Shown here piece after piece: positions 40,863 to 53,600 of a DNA stretch of 64,000 bases (within the stretch, counting starts at the first letter, position 1; each line of letters starts with the position of its first letter). The DNA is taken from positions 84,239,740 through 84,303,739 of the forward strand of contig JAOWCC010000577.1 of NCBI GenBank assembly GCA_030867875.1, given 5' to 3'. Source of the DNA: Actinernus sp. WN-2022. Taxonomy: Eukaryota > Cnidaria > Anthozoa > Actiniaria > Actinernidae. Under the pieces are notes generated by a model, which had not been told where the DNA came from, ran no database searches, and was given only the letters and a program-made list of their open reading frames with translations. A program made the translations under genes and the position numbers.

Positions 40863-41157
40863 ATGAACTCTCCGTTGGACAAGGTTCTTGACGAACGTCT
40901 TTGTTTTGTCGAGGCTCTAGGCGAAACGGAAAGCGATATACAACAGCTTGAAGAACGTTTTTACAAAACTTTTACAAGCAGTAGAAAGGGAGCGGCCAGA
41001 AGAACCGCTGATCGTCATCGGTGTACTCCAGAATGCTTTGCAGGAAGTCAGAGAGCTTCTGATTGCTTTAAACAAGCGCCGTAATGCTGCGTTATTGGCA
41101 CTGGAAGAGGTAGACCGATTGGAAATTATTTACATGGAGAGCGGCTCTTCGTGTTAA
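40863..41157 (+). pseudogene. Unrecognised helical coding remnant
   Basis: Two plus frames overlap. One (40,863-41,084) starts MNSPLDKVLDERLCFVEALG. The other (40,948-41,157) reads QAVERERPEEPLIVIGVLQNALQEV and ends in a Leu/Ala-rich helix (NKRRNAALLALEEVDRLE). Composition suggests one small helical protein broken by a frameshift near 40,950, but I do not recognise it. It may equally be chance. Confidence 0.3.
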
Positions 41158-41445
41158 GCTAACACATCCATACACAACAGCTCTTTCAGGAGCCACCAAA
41201 TCAGAAAATGTTTGTGATCATGTAATGCTGAGTGTCATTAAAAATGTATGACTAAACTAAGTAAAAATATATTAATAAGGAAGACAATAGGTAATATGTA
41301 CATAGTATGTTGTGACTAATTTCGAAATAAATGGTACTTTAGTTTCCACTTAAATTGATTGAGACTAGTACTTGATCTGATGTTGAAAGGAAGAATGTTC
41401 CATAGTTCCTGTGCAGCAACTGAAAAGGCTCGTTGTCCATACGTT

Positions 41446-41877
41446 TTAAGTTTCGGAGTTGGACGAACAAGGAGAAATTGATCGGATGATGATCCGTTGA
41501 CGTAGTGCTCGTTTAGGTGTATATATCTTAACTACGTTTTGTAGGTAAGACGGGGCTAAATTATTTAAAGATTTATATGTCAGTAAGAGAAGTTTACATA
41601 TAATACGTTTTTCTACAGGAAGCCAATGAAGGTATTTAAGAACAGGAAAAATGTGATCGTATTTTTTCTTACAGGTTAAGACTTTTGTTGCTGAATTCTG
41701 TACATATTGTAACTTTTTAGATAATTGTTTAAAGGTACCATATAGTAGAGAGTTGCAGTTGTCTAATTTAGACGTGACAAAGTTGTGGATTAATATTTCT
41801 GCTACATTAAAAGATAAGTGTTTTCTAATTCTTGCAATGTTCCTTAGCTGAAAAAAACGCGGGTTTACAGATAGCAT
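41446..41877 (-). pseudogene. Non-LTR element B: reverse-transcriptase C-terminal region
   Basis: 143 residues starting FFQLRNIARIRKHLS, then KLDNCNSLLYG, LQYVQNSATKVLT, HWLPVEKRIICKLLLLTYK and LAPSYLQNVV. This sequence of motifs is characteristic of the C-terminal domain of L2/CR1-like ORF2 proteins. It follows the damaged polymerase fragments at 42,360-42,050 in another frame. Confidence 0.75.
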
Positions 41878-42049
41878 GCATTAATTTGTTTGTCCATAGA
41901 GTGTTTTATCAATGATGACTCCAATATTCCTTGCATGCGTTGATGGTTGTATATTGTCTTTACCAACAGCAAGTGGGGACATATAGTCGCATGAGAGGTA
42001 GCGAGAGTGGAGAAACATAACTTCAGTTTTGTCATTGTTTAACTTGAGC

Positions 42050-43147
42050 TCATATATTTTTACCCATCCAATGTTCTATATCCAGTAAACAATATTCAAC
42101 GTTCAGTTTAGCAGAGACAATATTTTGATGACTATTAATGGAGAAGGTAGTGTATAATTGGATGCCAACTGCATACAGATGATAAGACACTTTGAGCTTC
42201 CTCGGGATATCTCCCAGAGGGGAGGTGCAAAGAAGATACAGGATGGGTCCCAATACAGAAACTGTGGGACGCCGGTGGTCAGATCATGGTTAACGGAGAA
42301 TGAGTCCTCAATCATAACGAACTGTTTTCGATTAGACAGATAGGACTGAAGACATCTCAAGGCTTTGCCTTAGAACTTAAACAACCTTGATAGCAGTATA
42401 TGGTGGTCAACCGTGTCGAATACAGCGGAGAGATCCAACAGGACCAGAATAAGACCACGCTCCTCATCAATTGACATTAATATGTCGTTTTGCACACGAA
42501 CGAACGCAGTCTCGCATCTGTGATATTGTTTGTACGCTGCCTGCAGCTCATCATGGAGGTCATTCTGGTTAATATAATTAGTGAGGCGGGTAGCAGCAAC
42601 CTTTTCTACGGCCTTAGAAATAAATTTCAGGTTAGATACTGGTCTAAAATTGTGGGATTATTCATGGTCCAATGAAGGTTTCTTCAGTGTAGGGGCTTCA
42701 TTGAGGCTGGTATATCACCACTGTCGAAGCTCAGGTTGACTATCCTTGTGATTATAGGTATAGAGTCTAGGGCACAGGATTTCTTGGCATAAGGGAAGAG
42801 AGTTCTTCATCTGTAGTAAGAGCAAAGCAAGTTAGTTCACATTGAAGATCAGGATAAACCTCTTCCAGTCCAGTAGTACTGACTGCAAAGTTGTCAAGTT
42901 GTTGCCTTATCTTGACTATTTTGTATTCGAAGAAGTCGATAAATTTATTGCAGAGTTCAGTATTGGATTCATATGTTGGGTAGAGCTTCTCGGGTTTCCA
43001 ATGAAGCATACGGTCAATAGTGTTGAAAATGAATTTATGGTCAGACTGATTTTTAACTATAAGGTATGAGTAATTCATCTTAGAGGCCTTAATCAGATTT
43101 CTAACAAGTTCACATTGTTCTGTGTAAAGTTGGCGGTCGATAGCCAA
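42050..43147 (-). pseudogene. Non-LTR element B: damaged reverse transcriptase
   Basis: The upstream piece (43,147-42,767; RQLYTEQCELVRNLIKASKMNYS...FIFNTIDRMLH) is the region between endonuclease and RT. Downstream, fragments at 42,360-42,050 show LQSYLSNRKQFV, TTGVPQ and a degraded active-site region. Stops and frameshifts are frequent between 42,360 and 42,760. Confidence 0.65.
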
Positions 43148-43298
43148 TTTAGATTTGCCTCTCTAGTCTACGACGCGTAGTTTTCACAATAGCTATATGG
43201 CTTCTGTGTACCAGGGTGCAGCAGGGTGTAACGTTACATGACGCTTGCAAAGAGGCGCATGAGCATCAACAAGACGAGTCAGCACAGAGTGATATTGG

Positions 43299-45058
43299 TC
43301 ACAGTTCTGTCAGAGTTGGTGCAGGTGCAGGTGAAGAGAAGAGTGAGGATTTACGAAGATCGCTGCGAAATGTATTTGTATTTACAGTGCGTAGCTTGCG
43401 GTACAGTTTCATAGTCTTTGCAGCTCGAGGTTTATTCAGCGACAAATTACAGTACACCACAAAATGGTCAGATAGAGCTGTATCGTGGACATGAGAGCCT
43501 CGAACAATATGTTCATTACTTCTGGCGATAATTAAATTAAGGGTGTGGTTACTATTATGAGTTGGCATTAAGAAATCATGGCCAGAAAAATCGAATGGAC
43601 ATGCGCAGTTGAAGCGTGATACTTAGAAAATTTTGCCCTCTGGAACGTTCTCAACATTACAGTAAATGTGTGGTGCTAAAATGTTCATGTTCTGATATTT
43701 CTAAGCACAATAAAACCCCCAACTTACATTGGTTCCATATAGAACAACACACTAATAAGCTTTGCTTTGAAGACAAAAACGGCAACTTAGCGTTGAATAT
43801 CGGGTCGTTTTTGGGAGATATCGCGCTGCACTGAGAATCAAGTCGCCATTTTAAGGAGTAGTATGACGAAAGACCTCAACAGCTTAAATTATAACTTCGT
43901 TTGCAATACTTATCGAGCGTTCCTATCCTCACCTTCGATTCCTTTTGAAAGTTCGAATATTGCTTCGTGATTTTACCCTAATTCCAACATTTTGTGTACT
44001 TCAATCGGCTCGGTTTTGCAAATCCAGTTTGTGTAATAATGAAGGTTCAAAGGACTGGTAGAGTCTCATAACTAGCCACAGATTGGGTAAAACTATAGCA
44101 TTTCCTCCCCCTTCGCTGCTTCAACGAGTCGGCCATCTTGTAACATTATCTAGCAGGCGTTCCTTGTTGTTTATTTTTGAATTGGGACTAGTACCGAGGG
44201 GGAAGTGATGGTTTATGGGAGTCCGCGGCAACTTTGAATTTTTCTCCCGTCTCGCTCAAGCTCGAGTCACCATTTTTGATTAATTCAGAAAATTGTATCA
44301 CGTGTCCGTGTGAACCAGTCAGCTACGTAATAAAATCATGAGAATGAATGGCACAGCAATAATTAGAATATTAAACCCTGCCCATTTTCATTCGACTTTT
44401 CTGGACATGTGCTGAGTACGGTTATATGAGTCTGGCATATCCATGAACGAGATTAGCTGGGCGATCAGACAAATCGTTGATATGAAAGTTAAAATCACCT
44501 AGCTAGTATAATAGGTTTTCCTGACGATACAGCGTAGTGTTGATGCAGGTCAGAAAAGTCATTGAAAAACATATTAGGGGTAAGTTCAAATGAATTGAAC
44601 TGAGTCGTGGTAATTTTCTTGATCTTAAGTAGTTTGTTGTATAGCAATCCAACGCCGCCGCCAGATCTGTTAGTTCTCAGTATATGATGAAGATCAAAAC
44701 CCTTCGGGCACAATTCCGTAATTATATTTGTCGATGTCGTGGATTTCAGCCAAGTTTCAGTTAGTGCAAGGTTGTCAATATTATTTTCTACTATGTAGTC
44801 CTTAATGAACAGTGCTTTATTATTAACAGAACGAGCGTTAAACAGTGCGAGATGTAATAGCTCGTTATCTCGTTCTTCCTTCAACAGTTCGTTAGATTTT
44901 GACAGGTCAATGTGTATAATATTATGCAAATTAGCACCGTTCTCGTTATTTGATTTCTTGGCTGAAGGAAAGCGGTTGTGAGCTATTACAGGAATATATT
45001 TTCGGCCAGCTCGAGTTCCTCTGAACTTGAATCGAGGATAATTATATGGTTGCTGGGT
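43299..45058 (-). pseudogene. Non-LTR element B: endonuclease, split by an insertion
   Basis: The N-part (45,058-44,405) has LALFNARSVNNKALFI, LALTETWL with the catalytic Glu, and SGGGVGLLYN, then a DFNFHI-like segment near 44,480. The C-part (43,580-43,299) has THNSNHTLNLIIAR and ALSDHFVVY with the SDH active site. They are separated by a ~820-bp insertion. Confidence 0.75.
43581..44404. mobile_element. Non-autonomous DNA-transposon-like insertion inside element B
   Basis: Interrupts the endonuclease. Its ends are inverted copies: CCAGAAAAATCGAATG at the left and, reversed, CCAGAAAAGTCGAATG at the right. Inside, a plus frame at 43,616-43,834 (KCVVLKCSCSDISK...LHWFHIE) faintly resembles a THAP-type C2CH finger, which would fit a P-like element, but this is weak. 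No clear target duplication; CATG occurs near both ends. Confidence 0.5.
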
Positions 45059-45065
45059 GGAATAG

Positions 45066-45847
45066 TTTAGGTGTACATACATGAAGACCGTTCCACTAAT
45101 TGGGATACTCATGTAGAATTCCTTTTGAGTAAAGCTAGTAGTCGGCTTTATATACTAAGAGTATGTAAATATTATAAGTATCCAATTGAGCATTTAGATC
45201 TGCTCTTTCATAGCCTTATTATTTCTGTATTCACCTATGCCATCGAAGTATGGGGATGCTGTTTCTATGATAAATATCTCAGTAGAATAGATAGAATGTT
45301 TGCTAGAGCTTTTAGATCAGGGTATTGTTTGGAGAAATACAGTATTTGCAGTATTTTAAACTCTAGGGATAAGAAATTATGGAACAGAATCTCTCAAAAT
45401 CATACTGCCCTTGACGATCTGTTTCCACCACAGAGATCCAGACAACTCCGTGATAGAGGACATAACTATATCTTGCCTTGTGTAAAAACTGAGAGGTTCA
45501 AATCCATTTTTATAAATAGATGTCTTTTCACTTTGTGAGAACATAATTGACTGTTACTAGATTTATATTTATATATATACAGTCGATGCCAAAAAGGTTG
45601 TCCAGCAGAACATAATATAATACTATAATATCCATTGTTTTGGCGTATTGTCTAGGCCAAAACAATAGGCCAAAACAATGGATATTAAAGTATTATATTA
45701 TGTTCTGCTGGACAACATTTTTGGCATCGACTGTATGTATATATATTTCTTCTTTTTCTTTTTCTTTTTATATATTTTGTAAAATATTGCACGTTTGATG
45801 TGGTATATTTGTTAATAAAGACTATTATTATTATTATTATTATTATA
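45066..45847 (+). mobile_element. 5'-truncated non-LTR insertion with ATT tail
   Basis: A plus-strand segment inserted into element B. It carries the C-terminal part of a different reverse transcriptase at 45,071-45,538 (NWDTHVEFLLSKASSRLYI, YAIEVWGCCFYDKYLSRIDR), then a UTR that contains a MITE and an (ATT)n tail near 45,825-45,847. GGAATAG occurs just before (45,059-45,065) and just after (45,848-45,854), a plausible target duplication. Confidence 0.7.
45580..45733. mobile_element. Palindromic Tc1/mariner-like MITE
   Basis: 154 bp starting CAGTCGATGCCAAAAAGG and ending with its inverted copy (CATTTTTGGCATCGACTG), flanked by TA on both sides. The arms extend through GTCCAGCAGAACATAAT to a short centre. 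TA target and CAGT termini fit non-autonomous Tc1/mariner elements. Confidence 0.8.
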
Positions 45848-45859
45848 GGAATAGAAGGC

Positions 45860-46011
45860 CAGGAATAAGTGCAGTTAACGGTTGGGCGAAAATTCCACTG
45901 ATAAGTAAGAATATGCAAATCATAAGCTCTGTCGGTAATAATGTGGGTTGTAGAATTTAATGAAGTTGGTCCTGGATTCCTGGAAATATCTGAGTAAATA
46001 GTAATGTCCAA
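45860..46011 (-). pseudogene. Non-LTR element B: N-terminal 2A-like segment
   Basis: The frame from 46,011 reads SDISRNPGPT at residues 8-17 (about 45,990-45,961). D-x-x-x-NPGP is the 2A ribosome-skipping signature found at the start of some invertebrate CR1/L2-type ORF2 proteins. The frame is cut by the later insertion that ends at 45,847. Confidence 0.5.
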
Positions 46012-47322
46012 TGGTGGATCATGGCCAGGAATACTGAATGAAGTGGCCCGTGCTTTGTTTCCTTCATCTGGGATAGTTTTGTGGAGTAGAAAAGTAGCTT
46101 AACTTCAGTTTAGTGAAGCGGAATGAGTTAATGTAGTTTCCCAAGTATAGAACTTGAATTCTATAGAAGTTGCATACTTTGTAAACTGCTTACTGGAGGG
46201 CGACAGCGAGCGACGAAGTAAAACATCAGGAATAGATTTTCCGTGGAGACCCGGTTTTCCCAAAAATTACCGTAATAGTTGTTAAAAGAGCAATTGCAAA
46301 CACAGCAGAAATCGTTATATGAAGATTGGTTTGGTTTTCTGCCTCTTTATCGGAGTCGTCGACAACATTGGGCTTTCCTGAGTTTGCATTTGGCGGTATA
46401 TTTTGGGACTCAAGTGGAACAATGTTATGTTTACATCGGATTTCACGGAAAGGGGCGGAGCTGAGAATGGCGACTTGATGAAAAGGGGTGGGACAAAGGC
46501 AACTCGATGAAAGCATGTATCGTAAAAATTTAAAGGGGCGGTAATCATTTCCTCTGTGTGATGTCTGCAGTCCTTCCTTTTCTTCTCCTCTTTCTCGTCC
46601 CCATTCTTCCTCTCGCTCCGCTCGAACGCCTGCCATATTTGCTGTTCCTCGCTCCGCTCGCAAATTACTATCAATGGAGGGAAAAGGAGGGACTGTTCGC
46701 AGTCTACATTATCTCTGGTTATTAGTAGTACACTTTTGGCGGAAAGTTTTCACCATAGATGCAAAATTAATTGAAATCGTTAAACATTATTATAATTATA
46801 TCATTGTCATGATAGTAAACATGTTCTCTTGCATAATAATTTGTGTTGCTGTTTAGTATTTGTTGTAGTAATGAAGTCGTCTAAAGTGACCACTCGCTCC
46901 AATTCCACCGTAATTTTGATCGAGGAAACCACGCAGCATGTAACATGAAGTAGATACACATTGTTCAAATTCCCTGCATCCCTCCCTTCTGGTGGCAAAT
47001 TCTTCCCAACCAAACCCCTCCCCCCCCCCACCCCACGACAGCTATTGATGACAGCACTGATGACAGACACACAGACAGAAGATGTCAAATTGTTGCATGG
47101 CAAAGAGTCAAATGCTTGAGTGGTGGAGGGAGAGGAGCACGTTTCGATTTCATCGCTACATAAGCCGTGGACCGCTACAAAATGTACTACAATGGTTTCT
47201 GATGAGCCAAGCTAAGCTTATGTATGTTGTACTAGGTAGTGTAAAACAAACAGATTATACTACACAGCCTAATTTTATTTCTCTCGTTTTTGGAATATAT
47301 ATATATATATTTTTATATTATT
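46012..47322. other. Intergenic DNA; one unrecognised membrane-like frame
   Basis: A minus frame at 46,663-46,226 ends in a hydrophobic stretch (LHITISAVFAIALLTTITVIFG) and a basic tail, but the rest is low-complexity Arg/Glu-rich and I recognise nothing. A C-rich tract lies at about 47,015-47,034. No RNA gene or long repeat otherwise. Confidence 0.4.
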
Positions 47323-47540
47323 TTTAACCTTTTTAACTGATGAAGGCCGAAGGCCGAAACGTTTTAGTAAATTTTTAATAACAGTCCTGAGTTGCTCTCG
47401 TTCACATTTTTCTATTCAATTTTTATAACAATTACTGTGGACAAGAACTTGGAATCAATTTTATTGATCCTCTTGGCTGGACTAGCTGTTGGCCTGAAGA
47501 CATTTGGACATTATATACATACTTTATATATATATATATA
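47323..47540 (+). repeat. Left outer inverted repeat flanking the satellite
   Basis: About 215 bp (AACCTTTTTAACTGATGAAG to GGACATTATATACATACTT) recurs inverted at about 61,331-61,550. TA microsatellite borders it on the satellite side. Confidence 0.75.
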
Positions 47541-47547
47541 TATATAT

Positions 47548-47608
47548 GAGGCATGTCAACACAAAAGGCGCCTTAGCAAGGTACACTCTTTTTGTGTTAA
47601 CATGCCTC
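47548..47608. repeat. 61-bp hairpin, first copy
   Basis: Arms of 19 nt with one mismatch around a 23-nt loop (GGCGCCTTAGCAAGG...). The hairpin is present 34 times, at the start of every unit and at the very end of the array (60,814-60,874), and is flanked by TA repeats at the outer edges, like the ends of a MITE inserted into TA. Confidence 0.9.
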
Positions 47609-50600
47609 ATCTTGTGTGGAATTCTCGATTTCCTCAGTTTAAAGCGCTGATAACTGATAGTCTAGGTTTCAATGGTTGTAAAATGACACTTGCTTCCATG
47701 TATAGCCTTTCTATCCCATAATTTCCTTGTTTGAGATTTGGAATTTTTCGAGATTTTCTACCTTATCACCTTTTTCCAGTTGATCAACTAAAAGTGACAT
47801 TTTGGGGTGTTTCCAATGCCCAGGTGCGGCTAAAACGCAGTCAACAGTTGTTCTATAGACAAAGACGGTTCTTTTGCTGCAAACCGCATTAAAATCCATC
47901 AAGATTTCGAGCAACAGCGGCCAGTTGAAACTGAAACGGTGCACATATTGAGGCATGTCAACACAAAAGGCGCCTTAGCAAGGTACACTCTTTTTGTGTT
48001 AACATGCCTCATCTTGTGTGGAATTCTCGATTTCCTCAGTTTAAAGCGCTGATAACTGATAGTCTAGGTTTCAATGGTTGTAAAATGACACTTGCTTCCA
48101 TGTATAGCCTTTCTATCCCATAATTTCCTTGTTTGAGATTTGGAATTTTTCGAGATTTTCTACCTTATCACCTTTTTCCAGTTGATCAACTAAAAGTGAC
48201 ATTTTGGGGTGTTTCCAATGCCCAGGTGCGGCTAAAACGCAGTCAACAGTTGTTCTATAGACAAAGACGGTTCTTTTGCTGCAAACCGCATTAAAATCCA
48301 TCAAGATTTCGAGCAACAGCGGCCAGTTGAAACTGAAACGGTGCACATATTGAGGCATGTCAACACAAAAGGCGCCTTAGCAAGGTACACTCTTTTTGTG
48401 TTAACATGCCTCATCTTGTGTGGAATTCTCGATTTCCTCAGTTTAAAGCGCTGATAACTGATAGTCTAGGTTTCAATGGTTGTAAAATGACACTTGCTTC
48501 CATGTATAGCCTTTCTATCCCATAATTTCCTTGTTTGAGATTTGGAATTTTTCGAGATTTTCTACCTTATCACCTTTTTCCAGTTGATCAACTAAAAGTG
48601 ACATTTTGGGGTGTTTCCAATGCCCAGGTGCGGCTAAAACGCAGTCAACAGTTGTTCTATAGACAAAGACGGTTCTTTTGCTGCAAACCGCATTAAAATC
48701 CATCAAGATTTCGAGCAACAGCGGCCAGTTGAAACTGAAACGGTGCACATATTGAGGCATGTCAACACAAAAGGCGCCTTAGCAAGGTACACTCTTTTTG
48801 TGTTAACATGCCTCATCTTGTGTGGAATTCTCGATTTCCTCAGTTTAAAGCGCTGATAACTGATAGTCTAGGTTTCAATGGTTGTAAAATGACACTTGCT
48901 TCCATGTATAGCCTTTCTATCCCATAATTTCCTTGTTTGAGATTTGGAATTTTTCGAGATTTTCTACCTTATCACCTTTTTCCAGTTGATCAACTAAAAG
49001 TGACATTTTGGGGTGTTTCCAATGCCCAGGTGCGGCTAAAACGCAGTCAACAGTTGTTCTATAGACAAAGACGGTTCTTTTGCTGCAAACCGCATTAAAA
49101 TCCATCAAGATTTCGAGCAACAGCGGCCAGTTGAAACTGAAACGGTGCACATATTGAGGCATGTCAACACAAAAGGCGCCTTAGCAAGGTACACTCTTTT
49201 TGTGTTAACATGCCTCATCTTGTGTGGAATTCTCGATTTCCTCAGTTTAAAGCGCTGATAACTGATAGTCTAGGTTTCAATGGTTGTAAAATGACACTTG
49301 CTTCCATGTATAGCCTTTCTATCCCATAATTTCCTTGTTTGAGATTTGGATTTTTTCGAGATTTTCTACCTTATCACCTTTTTCCAGTTGATCAACTAAA
49401 AGTGACATTTTGGGGTGTTTCCAATGCCCAGGTGCGGCTAAAACGCAGTCAACAGTTCTTCTATAGACAAAGACGGTTCTTTTGCTGCAAACCGCATTAA
49501 AATCCATCAAGATTTCGAGCAACAGCGGCCAGTTGAAACTGAAACGGTGCACATATTGAGGCATGTCAACACAAAAGGCGCCTTAGCAAGGTACACTCTT
49601 TTTGTGTTAACATGCCTCATCTTGTGTGGAATTCTCGATTTCCTCAGTTTAAAGCGCTGATAACTGATAGTCTAGGTTTCAATGGTTGTAAAATGACACT
49701 TGCTTCCATGTATAGCCTTTCTATCCCATAATTTCCTTGTTTGAGATTTGGAATTTTTCGAGATTTTCTACCTTATCACCTTTTTCCAGTTGATCAACTA
49801 AAAGTGACATTTTGGGGTGTTTCCAATGCCCAGGTGCGGCTAAAACGCAGTCAACAGTTGTTCTATAGACAAAGACGGTTCTTTTGCTGCAAACCGCATT
49901 AAAATCCATCAAGATTTCGAGCAACAGCGGCCAGTTGAAACTGAAACGGTGCACATATTGAGGCATGTCAACACAAAAGGCGCCTTAGCAAGGTACACTC
50001 TTTTTGTGTTAACATGCCTCATCTTGTGTGGAATTCTCGATTTCCTCAGTTTAAAGCGCTGATAACTGATAGTCTAGGTTTCAATGGTTGTAAAATGACA
50101 CTTGCTTCCATGTATAGCCTTTCTATCCCATAATTTCCTTGTTTGAGATTTGGAATTTTTCGAGATTTTCTACCTTATCACCTTTTTCCAGTTGATCAAC
50201 TAAAAGTGACATTTTGGGGTGTTTCCAATGCCCAGGTGCGGCTAAAACGCAGTCAACAGTTGTTCTATAGACAAAGACGGTTCTTTTGCTGCAAACCGCA
50301 TTAAAATCCATCAAGATTTCGAGCAACAGCGGCCAGTTGAAACTGAAACGGTGCACATATTGAGGCATGTCAACACAAAAGGCGCCTTAGCAAGGTACAC
50401 TCTTTTTGTGTTAACATGCCTCATCTTGTGTGGAATTCTCGATTTCCTCAGTTTAAAGCGCTGATAACTGATAGTCTAGGTTTCAATGGTTGTAAAATGA
50501 CACTTGCTTCCATGTATAGCCTTTCTATCCCATAATTTCCTTGTTTGAGATTTGGAATTTTTCGAGATTTTCTACCTTATCACCTTTTTCCAGTTGATCA

Positions 50601-53600
50601 ACTAAAAGTGACATTTTGGGGTGTTTCCAATGCCCAGGTGCGGCTAAAACGCAGTCAACAGTTGTTCTATAGACAAAGACGGTTCTTTTGCTGCAAACCG
50701 CATTAAAATCCATCAAGATTTCGAGCAACAGCGGCCAGTTGAAACTGAAACGGTGCACATATTGAGGCATGTCAACACAAAAGGCGCCTTAGCAAGGTAC
50801 ACTCTTTTTGTGTTAACATGCCTCATCTTGTGTGGAATTCTCGATTTCCTCAGTTTAAAGCGCTGATAACTGATAGTCTAGGTTTCAATGGTTGTAAAAT
50901 GACACTTGCTTCCATGTATAGCCTTTCTATCCCATAATTTCCTTGTTTGAGATTTGGAATTTTTCGAGATTTTCTACCTTATCACCTTTTTCCAGTTGAT
51001 CAACTAAAAGTGACATTTTGGGGTGTTTCCAATGCCCAGGTGCGGCTAAAACGCAGTCAACAGTTGTTCTATAGACAAAGACGGTTCTTTTGCTGCAAAC
51101 CGCATTAAAATCCATCAAGATTTCGAGCAACAGCGGCCAGTTGAAACTGAAACGGTGCACATATTGAGGCATGTCAACACAAAAGGCGCCTTAGCAAGGT
51201 ACACTCTTTTTGTGTTAACATGCCTCATCTTGTGTGGAATTCTCGATTTCCTCAGTTTAAAGCGCTGATAACTGATAGTCTAGGTTTCAATGGTTGTAAA
51301 ATGACACTTGCTTCCATGTATAGCCTTTCTATCCCATAATTTCCTTGTTTGAGATTTGGAATTTTTCGAGATTTTCTACCTTATCACCTTTTTCCAGTTG
51401 ATCAACTAAAAGTGACATTTTGGGGTGTTTCCAATGCCCAGGTGCGGCTAAAACGCAGTCAACAGTTGTTCTATAGACAAAGACGGTTCTTTTGCTGCAA
51501 ACCGCATTAAAATCCATCAAGATTTCGAGCAACAGCGGCCAGTTGAAACTGAAACGGTGCACATATTGAGGCATGTCAACACAAAAGGCGCCTTAGCAAG
51601 GTACACTCTTTTTGTGTTAACATGCCTCATCTTGTGTGGAATTCTCGATTTCCTCAGTTTAAAGCGCTGATAACTGATAGTCTAGGTTTCAATGGTTGTA
51701 AAATGACACTTGCTTCCATGTATAGCCTTTCTATCCCATAATTTCCTTGTTTGAGATTTGGATTTTTTCGAGATTTTCTACCTTATCACCTTTTTCCAGT
51801 TGATCAACTAAAAGTGACATTTTGGGGTGTTTCCAATGCCCAGGTGCGGCTAAAACGCAGTCAACAGTTCTTCTATAGACAAAGACGGTTCTTTTGCTGC
51901 AAACCGCATTAAAATCCATCAAGATTTCGAGCAACAGCGGCCAGTTGAAACTGAAACGGTGCACATATTGAGGCATGTCAACACAAAAGGCGCCTTAGCA
52001 AGGTACACTCTTTTTGTGTTAACATGCCTCATCTTGTGTGGAATTCTCGATTTCCTCAGTTTAAAGCGCTGATAACTGATAGTCTAGGTTTCAATGGTTG
52101 TAAAATGACACTTGCTTCCATGTATAGCCTTTCTATCCCATAATTTCCTTGTTTGAGATTTGGAATTTTTCGAGATTTTCTACCTTATCACCTTTTTCCA
52201 GTTGATCAACTAAAAGTGACATTTTGGGGTGTTTCCAATGCCCAGGTGCGGCTAAAACGCAGTCAACAGTTGTTCTATAGACAAAGACGGTTCTTTTGCT
52301 GCAAACCGCATTAAAATCCATCAAGATTTCGAGCAACAGCGGCCAGTTGAAACTGAAACGGTGCACATATTGAGGCATGTCAACACAAAAGGCGCCTTAG
52401 CAAGGTACACTCTTTTTGTGTTAACATGCCTCATCTTGTGTGGAATTCTCGATTTCCTCAGTTTAAAGCGCTGATAACTGATAGTCTAGGTTTCAATGGT
52501 TGTAAAATGACACTTGCTTCCATGTATAGCCTTTCTATCCCATAATTTCCTTGTTTGAGATTTGGAATTTTTCGAGATTTTCTACCTTATCACCTTTTTC
52601 CAGTTGATCAACTAAAAGTGACATTTTGGGGTGTTTCCAATGCCCAGGTGCGGCTAAAACGCAGTCAACAGTTGTTCTATAGACAAAGACGGTTCTTTTG
52701 CTGCAAACCGCATTAAAATCCATCAAGATTTCGAGCAACAGCGGCCAGTTGAAACTGAAACGGTGCACATATTGAGGCATGTCAACACAAAAGGCGCCTT
52801 AGCAAGGTACACTCTTTTTGTGTTAACATGCCTCATCTTGTGTGGAATTCTCGATTTCCTCAGTTTAAAGCGCTGATAACTGATAGTCTAGGTTTCAATG
52901 GTTGTAAAATGACACTTGCTTCCATGTATAGCCTTTCTATCCCATAATTTCCTTGTTTGAGATTTGGAATTTTTCGAGATTTTCTACCTTATCACCTTTT
53001 TCCAGTTGATCAACTAAAAGTGACATTTTGGGGTGTTTCCAATGCCCAGGTGCGGCTAAAACGCAGTCAACAGTTGTTCTATAGACAAAGACGGTTCTTT
53101 TGCTGCAAACCGCATTAAAATCCATCAAGATTTCGAGCAACAGCGGCCAGTTGAAACTGAAACGGTGCACATATTGAGGCATGTCAACACAAAAGGCGCC
53201 TTAGCAAGGTACACTCTTTTTGTGTTAACATGCCTCATCTTGTGTGGAATTCTCGATTTCCTCAGTTTAAAGCGCTGATAACTGATAGTCTAGGTTTCAA
53301 TGGTTGTAAAATGACACTTGCTTCCATGTATAGCCTTTCTATCCCATAATTTCCTTGTTTGAGATTTGGAATTTTTCGAGATTTTCTACCTTATCACCTT
53401 TTTCCAGTTGATCAACTAAAAGTGACATTTTGGGGTGTTTCCAATGCCCAGGTGCGGCTAAAACGCAGTCAACAGTTGTTCTATAGACAAAGACGGTTCT
53501 TTTGCTGCAAACCGCATTAAAATCCATCAAGATTTCGAGCAACAGCGGCCAGTTGAAACTGAAACGGTGCACATATTGAGGCATGTCAACACAAAAGGCG

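Larger units (their letters stand above)
41320..46011 (-). mobile_element. Decayed non-LTR retrotransposon B with nested insertions
   Basis: Minus-strand pieces in order: an N-terminal segment with a 2A-like NPGP motif (46,011-45,860), endonuclease N-part (45,058-44,405), endonuclease C-part (43,580-43,299), pre-RT and RT fragments (43,147-42,050) and the C-terminal end (41,877-41,446). The order is that of CR1/L2-type ORF2. Two later insertions (43,581-44,404 and 45,066-45,847) split it. Many stops and frameshifts make it an old relic. Confidence 0.75.
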
